From contig DDTD01000027.1 in NCBI GenBank assembly GCA_002344005.1, positions 1 to 60,171 of the forward strand: a stretch of DNA of 60,171 nt, in the 5' to 3' direction. Within the stretch, counting starts at the first letter, position 1. The number at the start of each line of letters is the position of its first letter. Below are positions 18,380-26,725 of the stretch, piece after piece. The DNA comes from Ignavibacteria bacterium UBA2373 (lineage in GTDB: Bacteria > Bacteroidota > Ignavibacteria > Kapaibacteriales > UBA961). Position numbers and translations under genes: made by a program. A model generated the notes under the pieces. It worked only from the letters and a program-made list of their open reading frames with translations, did not search any database and was not told the origin of the DNA.

Positions 18380-19126
18380 TTAGTTACCCATTATCTTAGC
18401 TTTAAGATAATCTCTGTTCATACGCGCAATGTTACGAACACTGATTTGTTTAGGACAAGCTCCTTCGCAATCATACGTGTTGGTGCATGACCCAAAACCC
18501 TCTTGATCCATCTGTTCGACCATTGCCGTCACGCGCAAATAGCGTTCAGGCTGCCCCTGAGGCAATAACCCCAAATGTGTGACTTTAGCCGCAACAAAAA
18601 GACTTGCAGACGCATTCTTACATGCCGCAACACATGCGCCGCAACCAATACAAGCCGCTGCCTCAAAAGCCCAGTCTGAGTCAGGCTTAGGAATTGGTAT
18701 TGCATTACCATCGGGAGCATTACCCGTATTTGCGGAAATATAGCCGCCTTTTTGAATGATACGATCAAATGCACTTCGGTCAACAACTAAGTCTTTGAGA
18801 ACAGGAAATGCCTTTGCTCTCCAAGGTTCAATAGTTATCTCATCGCCATCCTTGAACTTTCTCATGTGCAACTGACATGTTGTCGTTCCTTTTTCAGGTC
18901 CATGCGGCACACCATTAATCATAAGAGAACAGGTGCCACAAATTCCTTCTCGGCAATCATGTTCAAATTCTACAGGAACTTCTCCTTTATTGATTAAACG
19001 TTCATTAAGAACATCAAGCATCTCAAGAAATGACATATCAGGGCTAATTTCTTCGACACGATAGGTAGAAAATCTGCCCTCTGCTGTTGTATTTTCCTGT
19101 CGCCATATATGCAATGTTAAATTCAT
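18380..19126 (-). CDS. sdhB: Succinate dehydrogenase/fumarate reductase iron-sulfur subunit
   Basis: 248 residues. The N-terminal [2Fe-2S] ferredoxin domain has CREGICGTC with the later Cys in TTTCQLH. The C-terminal domain has CIGCGACVAAC and CEGACPKQI for the [4Fe-4S] and [3Fe-4S] clusters. It passes electrons between the flavin of SdhA and the quinone site in the membrane. Its start overlaps the stop of sdhA by one base (TAATG). The spacing of the cluster motifs fits the b558-type enzymes of Bacteroidota. Confidence 0.95.
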   Translation of the reverse strand: MNLTLHIWRQENTTAEGRFSTYRVEEISPDMSFLEMLDVLNERLINKGEVPVEFEHDCREGICGTCSLMINGVPHGPEKGTTTCQLHMRKFKDGDEITIEPWRAKAFPVLKDLVVDRSAFDRIIQKGGYISANTGNAPDGNAIPIPKPDSDWAFEAAACIGCGACVAACKNASASLFVAAKVTHLGLLPQGQPERYLRVTAMVEQMDQEGFGSCTNTYDCEGACPKQISVRNIARMNRDYLKAKIMGN

Positions 19127-21039
19127 TATTTATAACTCCTTGTTGCAAGTTTGACATTTTCAAAAACAAGTGGTTCTTTGTGCAAATTCGGTTTTTTGCC
19201 GAGTCCTGTATATTCCCAAACTCCCGCATAAGCAAACTCATCGTCATTGCGTTTGGCTTCACCATCTTCCGTCTGATATTCTTCACGGAAATGACCTCCG
19301 CAACTTTCATTTCTATGCAAAGCATCATGACACATCATTTCACCGAACTCAAGAAAATCTGCTACTCTGCCTGCAAGTTCAAGCGACTGATTTACATTAG
19401 CAGCATCGCCGAGAACATTCACATTTTGCCAAAACTCTTCACGTATTGCCGGAATTTTGTCTATAGCTTGTTTCAGTCCTTGTTCATTTCTTGCCATACC
19501 GCATTTATCCCACATTAACAACCCTAATTCTCTGTGGAATGATGTTGGTGAGCGTTTACCTTTGATAGAAATTAACTTAGCAATCTGTTCTTCCGTTTGC
19601 TTCACAGCAAGTTTAAATTCAGTCATATCGGTATTTACAGCCGATTGTTTTGCTTCAGCCAAATATCCACCTATAGTGTAAGGAATAACAAAGTAACCAT
19701 CTGCAAGTCCTTGCATGAGTGCACTTGCGCCCAAACGATTTGCACCATGATCAGAGAAATTCGCTTCACCTAAAACATGCAAACCCGGAATGGTGCTCAT
19801 AAGATTGTAATCAACCCATAAACCTCCCATTGTATAGTGAGGTGCGGGGTATATACGCATAGGAACTTTATAGGGGTTTTCGCCCGTAATTTGTTGATAC
19901 ATATCGAATAGATTACCATAACGAGCACTGATGGCTTTCTCACCAAGCCGGCTGATAGCATCTGCGAAATCTAAATAGACACCACGCCCGCCCGGACCTA
20001 CGCCTCTTCCATCATCACATGCTTCTTTTGCACTTCTTGAGGCAATATCGCGTGGGGAAAGATTACCAAAACTTGGATACTTACGCTCAAGATAATAATC
20101 TCTTTCATCTTCCGGTATCTGACTCGGCGGACGATTATCACCTTGTTTTTTCGGCACCCAAATACGCCCATCATTACGTAGAGATTCTGACATCAATGTA
20201 AGCTTCGATTGATGATCACCACTTACAGGAATGCATGTCGGATGGATTTGAGTATAACAAGGGTTGGCAAATCCGGCACCTTTTTTATATGCTCTGAACG
20301 CAGCAGTAACATTACATGCCATTGCATTGGTTGATAAATAGAAAACATTGCTGTAACCACCTGTCGCTAAACAGACAGCATCAGCGGCAAAGCTCTCAAT
20401 CTTTCCTGTTGCTAAATCTCGTGTGACAATACCGCGTGCATGACCATTGACAAGCACTAAATCCATCATTTCCTTACGGGTGAAGAGCTTAACAGCACCA
20501 GAGCCCACCATTTTGGAAAGCGCAGAATATGCACCAATTAACAATTGCTGACCTGTTTGACCACGGGCATAAAATGTTCTTGACACTTGAGCACCACCAA
20601 AGGAACGATTTGATAAATATCCACTATACTCACGTGCAAATGGCACCCCTTGAGCGACGCATTGATCAATAATATTGAGACTAACCTCTGCCAAACGATG
20701 AACATTTGCTTCACGAGCGCGGAAATCACCGCCTTTGATGGTATCATAGAATAAACGATGAACGCTATCACCATCATTTTGATAATTCTTGGCAGCATTT
20801 ATACCGCCTTGGGCAGCAATACTATGTGCACGTCGAGGGGAATCATGGTAAGTAAAGCATAGAACTTTATAACCTAATTCAGCCAGAGCTGCTGCTGCTG
20901 CTGCGCCTGCTAAACCTGTTCCAACGACAATAACAGTATATTTTCGTTTATTTGCCGGATTAACCAATTTTAAATCAAACTTATGATTTGACCATTTACT
21001 TTCAATTGGTCCTGATGGTATTTTGGAATCTAATTTCAT
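19126..21039 (-). CDS. sdhA: Succinate dehydrogenase/fumarate reductase flavoprotein subunit
   Basis: 637 residues. FAD-binding GTGLAGAAAAAALAELG begins near residue 40. The flavin-attachment histidine region is SPRRAHSIAAQGGINAAKN. The active-site loop has HPTCIPVSGDHQSK, and the substrate Arg region is PHYTMGGLWVDYN and LGEANFSDHGANRLGA. It oxidises succinate to fumarate (or the reverse) at the cytoplasmic face. It lies 5 bp after sdhC and overlaps sdhB. Confidence 0.96.
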   Translation of the reverse strand: MKLDSKIPSGPIESKWSNHKFDLKLVNPANKRKYTVIVVGTGLAGAAAAAALAELGYKVLCFTYHDSPRRAHSIAAQGGINAAKNYQNDGDSVHRLFYDTIKGGDFRAREANVHRLAEVSLNIIDQCVAQGVPFAREYSGYLSNRSFGGAQVSRTFYARGQTGQQLLIGAYSALSKMVGSGAVKLFTRKEMMDLVLVNGHARGIVTRDLATGKIESFAADAVCLATGGYSNVFYLSTNAMACNVTAAFRAYKKGAGFANPCYTQIHPTCIPVSGDHQSKLTLMSESLRNDGRIWVPKKQGDNRPPSQIPEDERDYYLERKYPSFGNLSPRDIASRSAKEACDDGRGVGPGGRGVYLDFADAISRLGEKAISARYGNLFDMYQQITGENPYKVPMRIYPAPHYTMGGLWVDYNLMSTIPGLHVLGEANFSDHGANRLGASALMQGLADGYFVIPYTIGGYLAEAKQSAVNTDMTEFKLAVKQTEEQIAKLISIKGKRSPTSFHRELGLLMWDKCGMARNEQGLKQAIDKIPAIREEFWQNVNVLGDAANVNQSLELAGRVADFLEFGEMMCHDALHRNESCGGHFREEYQTEDGEAKRNDDEFAYAGVWEYTGLGKKPNLHKEPLVFENVKLATRSYK

Positions 21040-21044
21040 AAATT

Positions 21045-21740
21045 TTAATGCCCCCCTGTCAATTTTAGAACTCCCAGCATCACACTTGCCGGTATAGATA
21101 TATACCCAAGAATGATGATGGTTGATAAACCGTTAGCAACCTTTTTCACTAAGGAATTATACATAGGATGATTAAAACCAAGCGTCTGAACAACGCTGGC
21201 TATTGCATGACTTAAGTGAATGCCAAATCCTAACATAAACAAAACATAAGCTAAACAAACAAAGACATTTTGATAGCTGCCTATGACCATGGTATAAACA
21301 TCATGAACTTCACGACCATCGCTTAGCGTGTAAGTAAGGTGTGAATATTCGGCATGAACCACTCCCCACGTAAAATGGGCAAGGTGATAGACCATAAAAG
21401 TAAATAACAATATGCCTGTTAATGCCATCATACGGCTTTGCGGTGTGGATACAATAGGTTTTTTCGCCTTATACTGCACGGGTCGGGCTTCTTTATTTCT
21501 ACTGAGAAGCAGTATGCCTGAAAAAGAATGTAAGAGAAAGCTGATAATGAAGATAATTCTCCCCAACCAAAGTAGCGGACCCAAATCTTTAAGCCCCTGA
21601 CCATAAGCATTGTATGCCTCTTGTCCGGCAAACAATAAAAAATGTCCTGACAAATGAGCAATAGAAAAACCAATCCAGATTAAGCCGGACAGAGCCATTG
21701 CTATCTTTGTCAGAATCGTAGAACGGAAAATTCCGATCAT
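21045..21740 (-). CDS. sdhC: Succinate dehydrogenase cytochrome b558 subunit
   Basis: 231 residues from the ATG at 21740 (an upstream TTG would add four residues). Five hydrophobic helices are visible, with histidines placed for two b-type hemes (IAHLSGHFLLF, LLHSFSGILL, VYHLAHFTWG, GIHLSHAIAS). This single-anchor, diheme form is the b558 family used with menaquinone in FCB bacteria, rather than the SdhC+SdhD pair of proteobacteria. It is the first gene of sdhCAB and starts 33 bp before the purL end in the transcription direction. Confidence 0.92.
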   Translation of the reverse strand: MIGIFRSTILTKIAMALSGLIWIGFSIAHLSGHFLLFAGQEAYNAYGQGLKDLGPLLWLGRIIFIISFLLHSFSGILLLSRNKEARPVQYKAKKPIVSTPQSRMMALTGILLFTFMVYHLAHFTWGVVHAEYSHLTYTLSDGREVHDVYTMVIGSYQNVFVCLAYVLFMLGFGIHLSHAIASVVQTLGFNHPMYNSLVKKVANGLSTIIILGYISIPASVMLGVLKLTGGH

Positions 21741-21773
21741 AGTCCCTCGCAAATTAATTGAAAAATATAGTAT

Positions 21774-24044
21774 TTAACTGTGTAACTCAGTAGCCATGAT
21801 TGACGGTATTACTCCTTCGTACATTTCTCGCGCTTCATCAGCCGAGATATTGATAATATCATTAATCGTCAGTGTTGCATCAACCGTTACTTTACCAAGA
21901 ACAGTTATTGCCACACCGTATTGATTGCATAGAGATGCTAAAACCTCAACTTGATTCGATTCAACCGTCACAACGATTCTGCTTTGTGCTTCTCCAAAAA
22001 GGTTACCGACACTTACATCAAATGGAAGTTCTATGCTTGCTCCTAAGGTAGAAGCCATCATTTTTTCAGTTAGACATAGGGCTAAACCGCCTTCTGAACA
22101 ATCATGCGCGCTTTTTATTATACCATTGTGAATAGCTTGTAATGTTACTTTTTGTAAAGCAACTTCTTTATCCATAACAAAATGAGGGGCATCACCTGCT
22201 ATTTTTCCGTATATCTGTTTAAGATATTCTGATCCACCCAAATCATCAGACTGCGTACCTAATAATATGACCATATCATCTGCTTGCACAAAACCAGAGC
22301 CAACTGTTTTTGTCATATCTTCAATCAAGCCAAGCATACCTATAGTCGGCGTAGGAAACACGGCATGTTTTTTTGATTCATTGTGGAAACTAACATTACC
22401 GCCCGTGACAGGAGTGTCGAGTGCACGACACATATCCCCCATACCACGAATCGCTTCACGGAATTGCCAATATACTTCTGGGTCATAAGGATTACCAAAG
22501 TTCAAACAATTAGTAATTGCAACAGGTAATGCACCCGTACAGACCACATTCCTAGCCGCTTCCGCAACAGCCATCATGCCACCTTGATATGGATTCAGAT
22601 ACACATAGCGGCTATTGCAATCTGTGCATACAGCAAACCCTTTTCCGGGCAATTCTTTGATACGCATAACAGCTGCATCACCTTTAATCGAGACTGTATT
22701 TGTACGCACCTGTGAATCATATTGTTCATAAATCCAGCGTTTACTTGCGATAGTTGTCGAGGAAAGCAATAGCTTAAATGCTTCTTTTATATGGTCAATT
22801 GAAGTGCTTTTTTCGCTGTCAATAAATGATAAATCCCTTATTTCCGCCACATAGTCGGCAACTTTCCATTCGCGGTCATATTGTGGAGCCAAACCGCCAA
22901 GTACAAGATGCTCCGCTTGTAACTCTGTGACTTGTTTCCCATTACGGGAGAATCTAAGAATACCGTCACCTGTTACTTCACCTATCGTGGCAATCGGCAC
23001 ATCCCATTTTTCGCATATAGATTGAGCAATGTGTTCTTTACCTTTTTCAACAATTACCAACATACGTTCCTGCGATTCAGACAGCATGATTTCATACGCT
23101 GACATTGTGCTTTCTCGTAGAGGCACTAAATCAAGATTGACAATCATCCCTGACTTACCTTTGGCACTCATTTCTGATGTCGAACAACAAATTCCGGCTG
23201 CCCCCATGTCCTGCATACCGACAACACATCCGGAAGCAATAAGCTCTAATGATGCTTCGAGCAACATTTTTTCAGCGAATGGGTCTCCCACTTGTACTGT
23301 TGGGCGCATATCTTCAGTTTTTTCATCAAATTCACGCGATGCAAGCAATGAAGCACCATGGATACCATCACGACCGGTTGAACTTCCTAATATCATTACA
23401 GGATTACCAACACCCTGCGAAATTGCAGATGCAGTTTTACCTACTTCTACAATACCCACAGCCATTGCATTCACCAATGGATTGTCGGTATAACATTCAT
23501 CAAAATAGACTTCTCCGCCAACGGTCGGGACACCAAAACAATTTCCGTAATGTCCAATTCCATGGACAACGCCTTTTAGCAAAAACTTTGTTCTATCACT
23601 ATCTAAATTACCAAATCTCAGAGAATTAAGAGCAGCAACGGGTCTTGCTCCCATTGTAAATATATCGCGCAATATACCGCCTACACCGGTAGCTGCACCT
23701 TGAAAAGGTTCCACTGCTGACGGATGATTATGGCTCTCTATCTTAAATGCAATGCCATATCCTTCGCCCACATCAATGAGTCCGGCATTTTCCTCACCGG
23801 CTTCCACCAACATACGTCCGCCTGAGCGCGGCAAAGTCTTTAACTGCTTGATGGAATTCTTATAAGAGCAATGTTCACTCCACATTACAGAAAATATTCC
23901 CAATTCTGTATATGTAGGTTTTCTCCCCATTAAACTCTGTATCGACGTAAATTCTTGTTCGGTTAATCCAAGCTCTTTGGCTGTTTCTACGGTAACATCT
24001 ATTTCCGAAAATAGATGATCCGGTAATGTATAATCGTGACTCAT
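21774..24044 (-). CDS. purL: Phosphoribosylformylglycinamidine synthase subunit PurL
   Basis: 756 residues from the ATG at 24044, the length of the small PurL that needs separate PurS and PurQ. ATP-binding and catalytic motifs include YTELGIFSVMWSEHCSYKNS near the N-terminus, KIESHNHPSAVEPFQGAATG, GVGGILRDIFTMGARPVA, and later NCLNFGNP and HDCSEGGLALCL. It converts FGAR and glutamine-derived ammonia to FGAM in purine synthesis. An upstream ATG at 24107 is open but lies before the probable promoter box at 24073-24080, which argues for the 24044 start. The neighbours sdhC and the secreted heme protein are unrelated. Confidence 0.95.
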   Translation of the reverse strand: MSHDYTLPDHLFSEIDVTVETAKELGLTEQEFTSIQSLMGRKPTYTELGIFSVMWSEHCSYKNSIKQLKTLPRSGGRMLVEAGEENAGLIDVGEGYGIAFKIESHNHPSAVEPFQGAATGVGGILRDIFTMGARPVAALNSLRFGNLDSDRTKFLLKGVVHGIGHYGNCFGVPTVGGEVYFDECYTDNPLVNAMAVGIVEVGKTASAISQGVGNPVMILGSSTGRDGIHGASLLASREFDEKTEDMRPTVQVGDPFAEKMLLEASLELIASGCVVGMQDMGAAGICCSTSEMSAKGKSGMIVNLDLVPLRESTMSAYEIMLSESQERMLVIVEKGKEHIAQSICEKWDVPIATIGEVTGDGILRFSRNGKQVTELQAEHLVLGGLAPQYDREWKVADYVAEIRDLSFIDSEKSTSIDHIKEAFKLLLSSTTIASKRWIYEQYDSQVRTNTVSIKGDAAVMRIKELPGKGFAVCTDCNSRYVYLNPYQGGMMAVAEAARNVVCTGALPVAITNCLNFGNPYDPEVYWQFREAIRGMGDMCRALDTPVTGGNVSFHNESKKHAVFPTPTIGMLGLIEDMTKTVGSGFVQADDMVILLGTQSDDLGGSEYLKQIYGKIAGDAPHFVMDKEVALQKVTLQAIHNGIIKSAHDCSEGGLALCLTEKMMASTLGASIELPFDVSVGNLFGEAQSRIVVTVESNQVEVLASLCNQYGVAITVLGKVTVDATLTINDIINISADEAREMYEGVIPSIMATELHS

Positions 24045-24294
24045 GAATAGATGATATATAGTGTTAGTTCGGCAAAAATACGGCATAATGACGTGTTGGT
24101 CGGTCATTTTTATGTTTTGAAGACTATAAATCAGATAATCTAAAATTCAGTTTACGCTCTTTTTGAAAAAAGAAACTCGATTCTTCACTCACAAACATGA
24201 ATTTGATAGAAGTTCGATAGTCTGAGTATTGCCAACGTAAGCTTCATAGAGTCCGGATAATCTTCATTATCCCAAAAAATCAAAATTGACTCTC
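24045..24294. other. Gap between purL and the secreted heme protein
   Basis: Apart from the purL promoter box near its left edge, this AT-rich stretch shows no gene, RNA fold or repeat. It leads into the palindromic terminator at 24295-24328. Confidence 0.6.
24073..24080 (-). promoter_or_regulatory. TAnnTTTG promoter box for purL
   Basis: The minus strand reads TATTTTTG, 28 bp before the chosen purL ATG. Its position inside the longer possible reading frame supports the shorter protein. Confidence 0.45.
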
Positions 24295-24328
24295 ATAAAA
24301 AAAGCCATCAATTGATGGCTTTTTTTAA
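24295..24328. terminator. Bidirectional intrinsic terminator
   Basis: A perfect palindrome (AAGCCATCAATTGATGGCTT, 24302-24321) is flanked by A-run on the left and T-run on the right. On the minus strand it ends the 24349-25254 gene; it would work equally on the plus strand. Confidence 0.92.
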
Positions 24329-24348
24329 GTAGAAATTATGTCTCATAT

Positions 24349-25254
24349 CTAAAAATTGAACTTCGATGCAAATGTCGTTTTATTTGTCTTGACTTTAACA
24401 AAATATACGCCGGAGGCAAGTGTAGGTAATGAAACGGATAAAGAACTTTCCATTCGGTTGATTTCTGCCAATGAATATGTTCTTAACGAAGTACCTTGTA
24501 CCGAGATTATGGACACAGACAACACAGAGTTAATGTCATCCGAAAAATTGATTAACAATTTATCACCAACTATACTAGTGCTGATTGTTTGAAAGGAGTG
24601 TGCGGATTGATTTTCAATCAACGACGCAGCTCCTAAAGCCCAAACACGTACTTGAGAAAGTTCACACTGCGTTACTTTCACATTATTGGGAGGCATTGCT
24701 TTGCAACCATCAGAGTGCATAACCGCACAAGCAATCAAATCTTTTTGTTCTTCTAACTGTTGATCGGTTTCTAATATAATCCCACCATTAGCTGTGGTTG
24801 TGGAGTGGCATCCAAGACAGTTTACATTCACAAATGGACGTATTGCTTTCGAAGATGTAAGAATTGTACTGTCACATCCGGCATTTGAGCAATCATTATT
24901 CAATGCGCCTTGCATTATCCATGTACGTATTCGAGTTTTCAGTGAATCAGGTAAACGCCAATCGGGAGGCATCTCATTTTGATTGATAACACGATACAAT
25001 TTACTTTGGGAAGTGTTCCCGGCTTTAATCCCTTTCATCACTCCACTATACGTGAGCAATGTGTATCCGTCTTCATGCGTAATCGCATCATGACATTTTG
25101 CCATAGCGCAATTAGAATGAAAAATTGGCAAAATATCTCTTTGAAAACAAAGTGTGTCTTCTATTACTTTAGTTTCATCCGGTAAAGGGACGAGGGCAGA
25201 CTCCATACCTAAAGCTAAGAAAAAGAATATCCCAATGAGTACTAATTTTTTCAT
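24349..25254 (-). CDS. Secreted cytochrome c-like protein with T9SS type A sorting domain
   Basis: 301 residues from the ATG at 25254. A signal peptide covers about residues 1-22. Residues 35-215 carry two heme-type sites, CAMAKCH at 49-55 (a CxxxxCH variant) and CLGCH at 146-150, with NEMPPDWRLP and AMPPNN supplying possible methionine ligands, as in planctomycete-type cytochrome c domains. The last ~80 residues are a T9SS type A C-terminal domain (a beta sandwich ending SGVYFVKVKTNKTTFASKFNF, split here for length only). It should be exported by Sec, fitted with heme in the periplasm and moved to the cell surface by T9SS. An electron-transfer role is inferred. Confidence 0.8.
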   Translation of the reverse strand: MKKLVLIGIFFFLALGMESALVPLPDETKVIEDTLCFQRDILPIFHSNCAMAKCHDAITHEDGYTLLTYSGVMKGIKAGNTSQSKLYRVINQNEMPPDWRLPDSLKTRIRTWIMQGALNNDCSNAGCDSTILTSSKAIRPFVNVNCLGCHSTTTANGGIILETDQQLEEQKDLIACAVMHSDGCKAMPPNNVKVTQCELSQVRVWALGAASLIENQSAHSFQTISTSIVGDKLLINFSDDINSVLSVSIISVQGTSLRTYSLAEINRMESSLSVSLPTLASGVYFVKVKTNKTTFASKFNF

Positions 25255-25339
25255 AAAGACTTTCAAATGTGATTGTTAATGCAATAATGTCAGATGAAGA
25301 AACTTGTTACACTATATATGTATTCTACCCAAATATCTG

Positions 25340-25347
25340 TACATTTG
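25340..25347 (+). promoter_or_regulatory. TAnnTTTG promoter box for the Nudix gene
   Basis: The bases TACATTTG match the -7 consensus exactly and lie 50 bp before the Nudix ATG in the 143-bp divergent gap. Confidence 0.45.
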
Positions 25348-25397
25348 CAACTTACAGCAAAACAATGTAGCAATCACTGACAAATATCATACGCATC

Positions 25398-25826
25398 ATG
25401 AAAATCAAACTAAAGTCACTCGCCTATATAACTTTCGATAAAGAACTGTTGGTATTCAGACAACCGGATTTTCCCGAAGCAGGCATCCAAGTTCCCAAAG
25501 GGACAATTGAGGACGGTGATACGCCTGAAGAAACCATCATTCGTGAGATTGAGGAAGAGACAGGTATTTACTACACTCATAAGCCTGAATACTTGGGGGA
25601 GGCAAAGACGATTGTCCAAAGCGGCATTGAAAGCTACATTGAACATCGTCATTTTTTTCATTGTCCACTTAAAACAAAACCGGCAGAAACATGGGAACAT
25701 TATGAATATCATGCAAAAGGAAAAGACACTCCCATTTTATTCTCTTTCTTTTGGGTAAAATGTACGGAAGCTGATGGGTTACTTATTGCGAATCAAGGAG
25801 AGCTTTTACATTCAATAAAACACTAA
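25398..25826 (+). CDS. Nudix hydrolase
   Basis: 142 residues. The Nudix box runs from Gly35 with REIEEETGI as its catalytic end; the first box Glu is Asp here (GTIEDGD), a mild change. Family members hydrolyse nucleoside diphosphates linked to another group (oxidised dNTPs, NADH, sugar nucleotides); the substrate cannot be read from the sequence. The gene stands alone on the plus strand between two secreted-protein genes and ends one base before the convergent SDR gene. The promoter box is at 25340. Confidence 0.88.
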   Translation: MKIKLKSLAYITFDKELLVFRQPDFPEAGIQVPKGTIEDGDTPEETIIREIEEETGIYYTHKPEYLGEAKTIVQSGIESYIEHRHFFHCPLKTKPAETWEHYEYHAKGKDTPILFSFFWVKCTEADGLLIANQGELLHSIKH

Positions 25827-25827
25827 A

Positions 25828-26685
25828 TTAATGTGACACTCTCATACGTATGTATTCCTCTAAACTCGAATCTCCTACCATCGGTGCAATGACATCGTGT
25901 CGCGTAACTTCAAGAAAAAAGGAGAGTTTATCATAAGTATTTTTATCAAAAATTTTGATAAATGGAAGTAACAGACCCACTAAAAACACAGGGACATGAC
26001 GACACTTTTTTGTAGGATTAACTGACTGTTGAATAAGTTCATTAATCTGTTTCCTTGTATAAATTCTTGATCCACCGGCTTCAATAATCGAAAATGGAGT
26101 TTTCATTGCATTAACGATGACCTTAGCAACATCACCTTCATAAATAGGATTGGTTTTACATTGTCCGTCGCCAAATGTTACAAGATGTCCTTTTTTTGCT
26201 AAATCCATAACATCTAAAAAAGCAGAAAAAATTGCAGGTACTTTTACAATTGAATAGTCAATGTCGGAGGTTATCAATAATTCTGAGAAATTGTGATGTG
26301 CTTTAAAATAGAGAAAATATTGATATTTTTCTGCATGGATTGCAGACAGGTAAACGAACTTCTTTACTTTACTTTTTTTCGCCTCATCAAGAATATATTT
26401 GTTTCCGAAATAATCTATGTCATAAAAAGAAGACTTACTTTTATCATTGATTGATACACTTTTTCCCAGCGTTGATATGACAATATCAAAACCATCGCAT
26501 ATTCCACATAAAGTTTCCTTATGTTGCACATCAGCTATGACATAGTTCATAGTCAATTCTGCTAACTGCTGTGCTTTTTCTTGAGTACGAACAACGGCTG
26601 TAACTTCATAATTATGTTCAACAAGTTCTTTAACAACGTTATGACCTACATTGCCGGAAGCACCAAAAACTATTACTTTTTTCAT
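25828..26685 (-). CDS. NAD(P)-binding atypical SDR / NmrA-like protein
   Basis: 285 residues. The Rossmann loop GASGNVG is at residues 8-14, followed by VVRTQEKAQQL, a dinucleotide-specificity segment, and ADVQ, then FVYLSAIHAEKYQYFLYFKAHHN, where the Tyr and Lys could form the SDR pair. The C-terminal third is helical. Members range from isoflavone-reductase-like enzymes to redox sensors; no substrate can be inferred. It converges with the Nudix gene with one base between them. Confidence 0.8.
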   Translation of the reverse strand: MKKVIVFGASGNVGHNVVKELVEHNYEVTAVVRTQEKAQQLAELTMNYVIADVQHKETLCGICDGFDIVISTLGKSVSINDKSKSSFYDIDYFGNKYILDEAKKSKVKKFVYLSAIHAEKYQYFLYFKAHHNFSELLITSDIDYSIVKVPAIFSAFLDVMDLAKKGHLVTFGDGQCKTNPIYEGDVAKVIVNAMKTPFSIIEAGGSRIYTRKQINELIQQSVNPTKKCRHVPVFLVGLLLPFIKIFDKNTYDKLSFFLEVTRHDVIAPMVGDSSLEEYIRMRVSH

Positions 26686-26725
26686 AAATATCTATTTAGT
26701 AAAACATACAATATCTATTCGATAA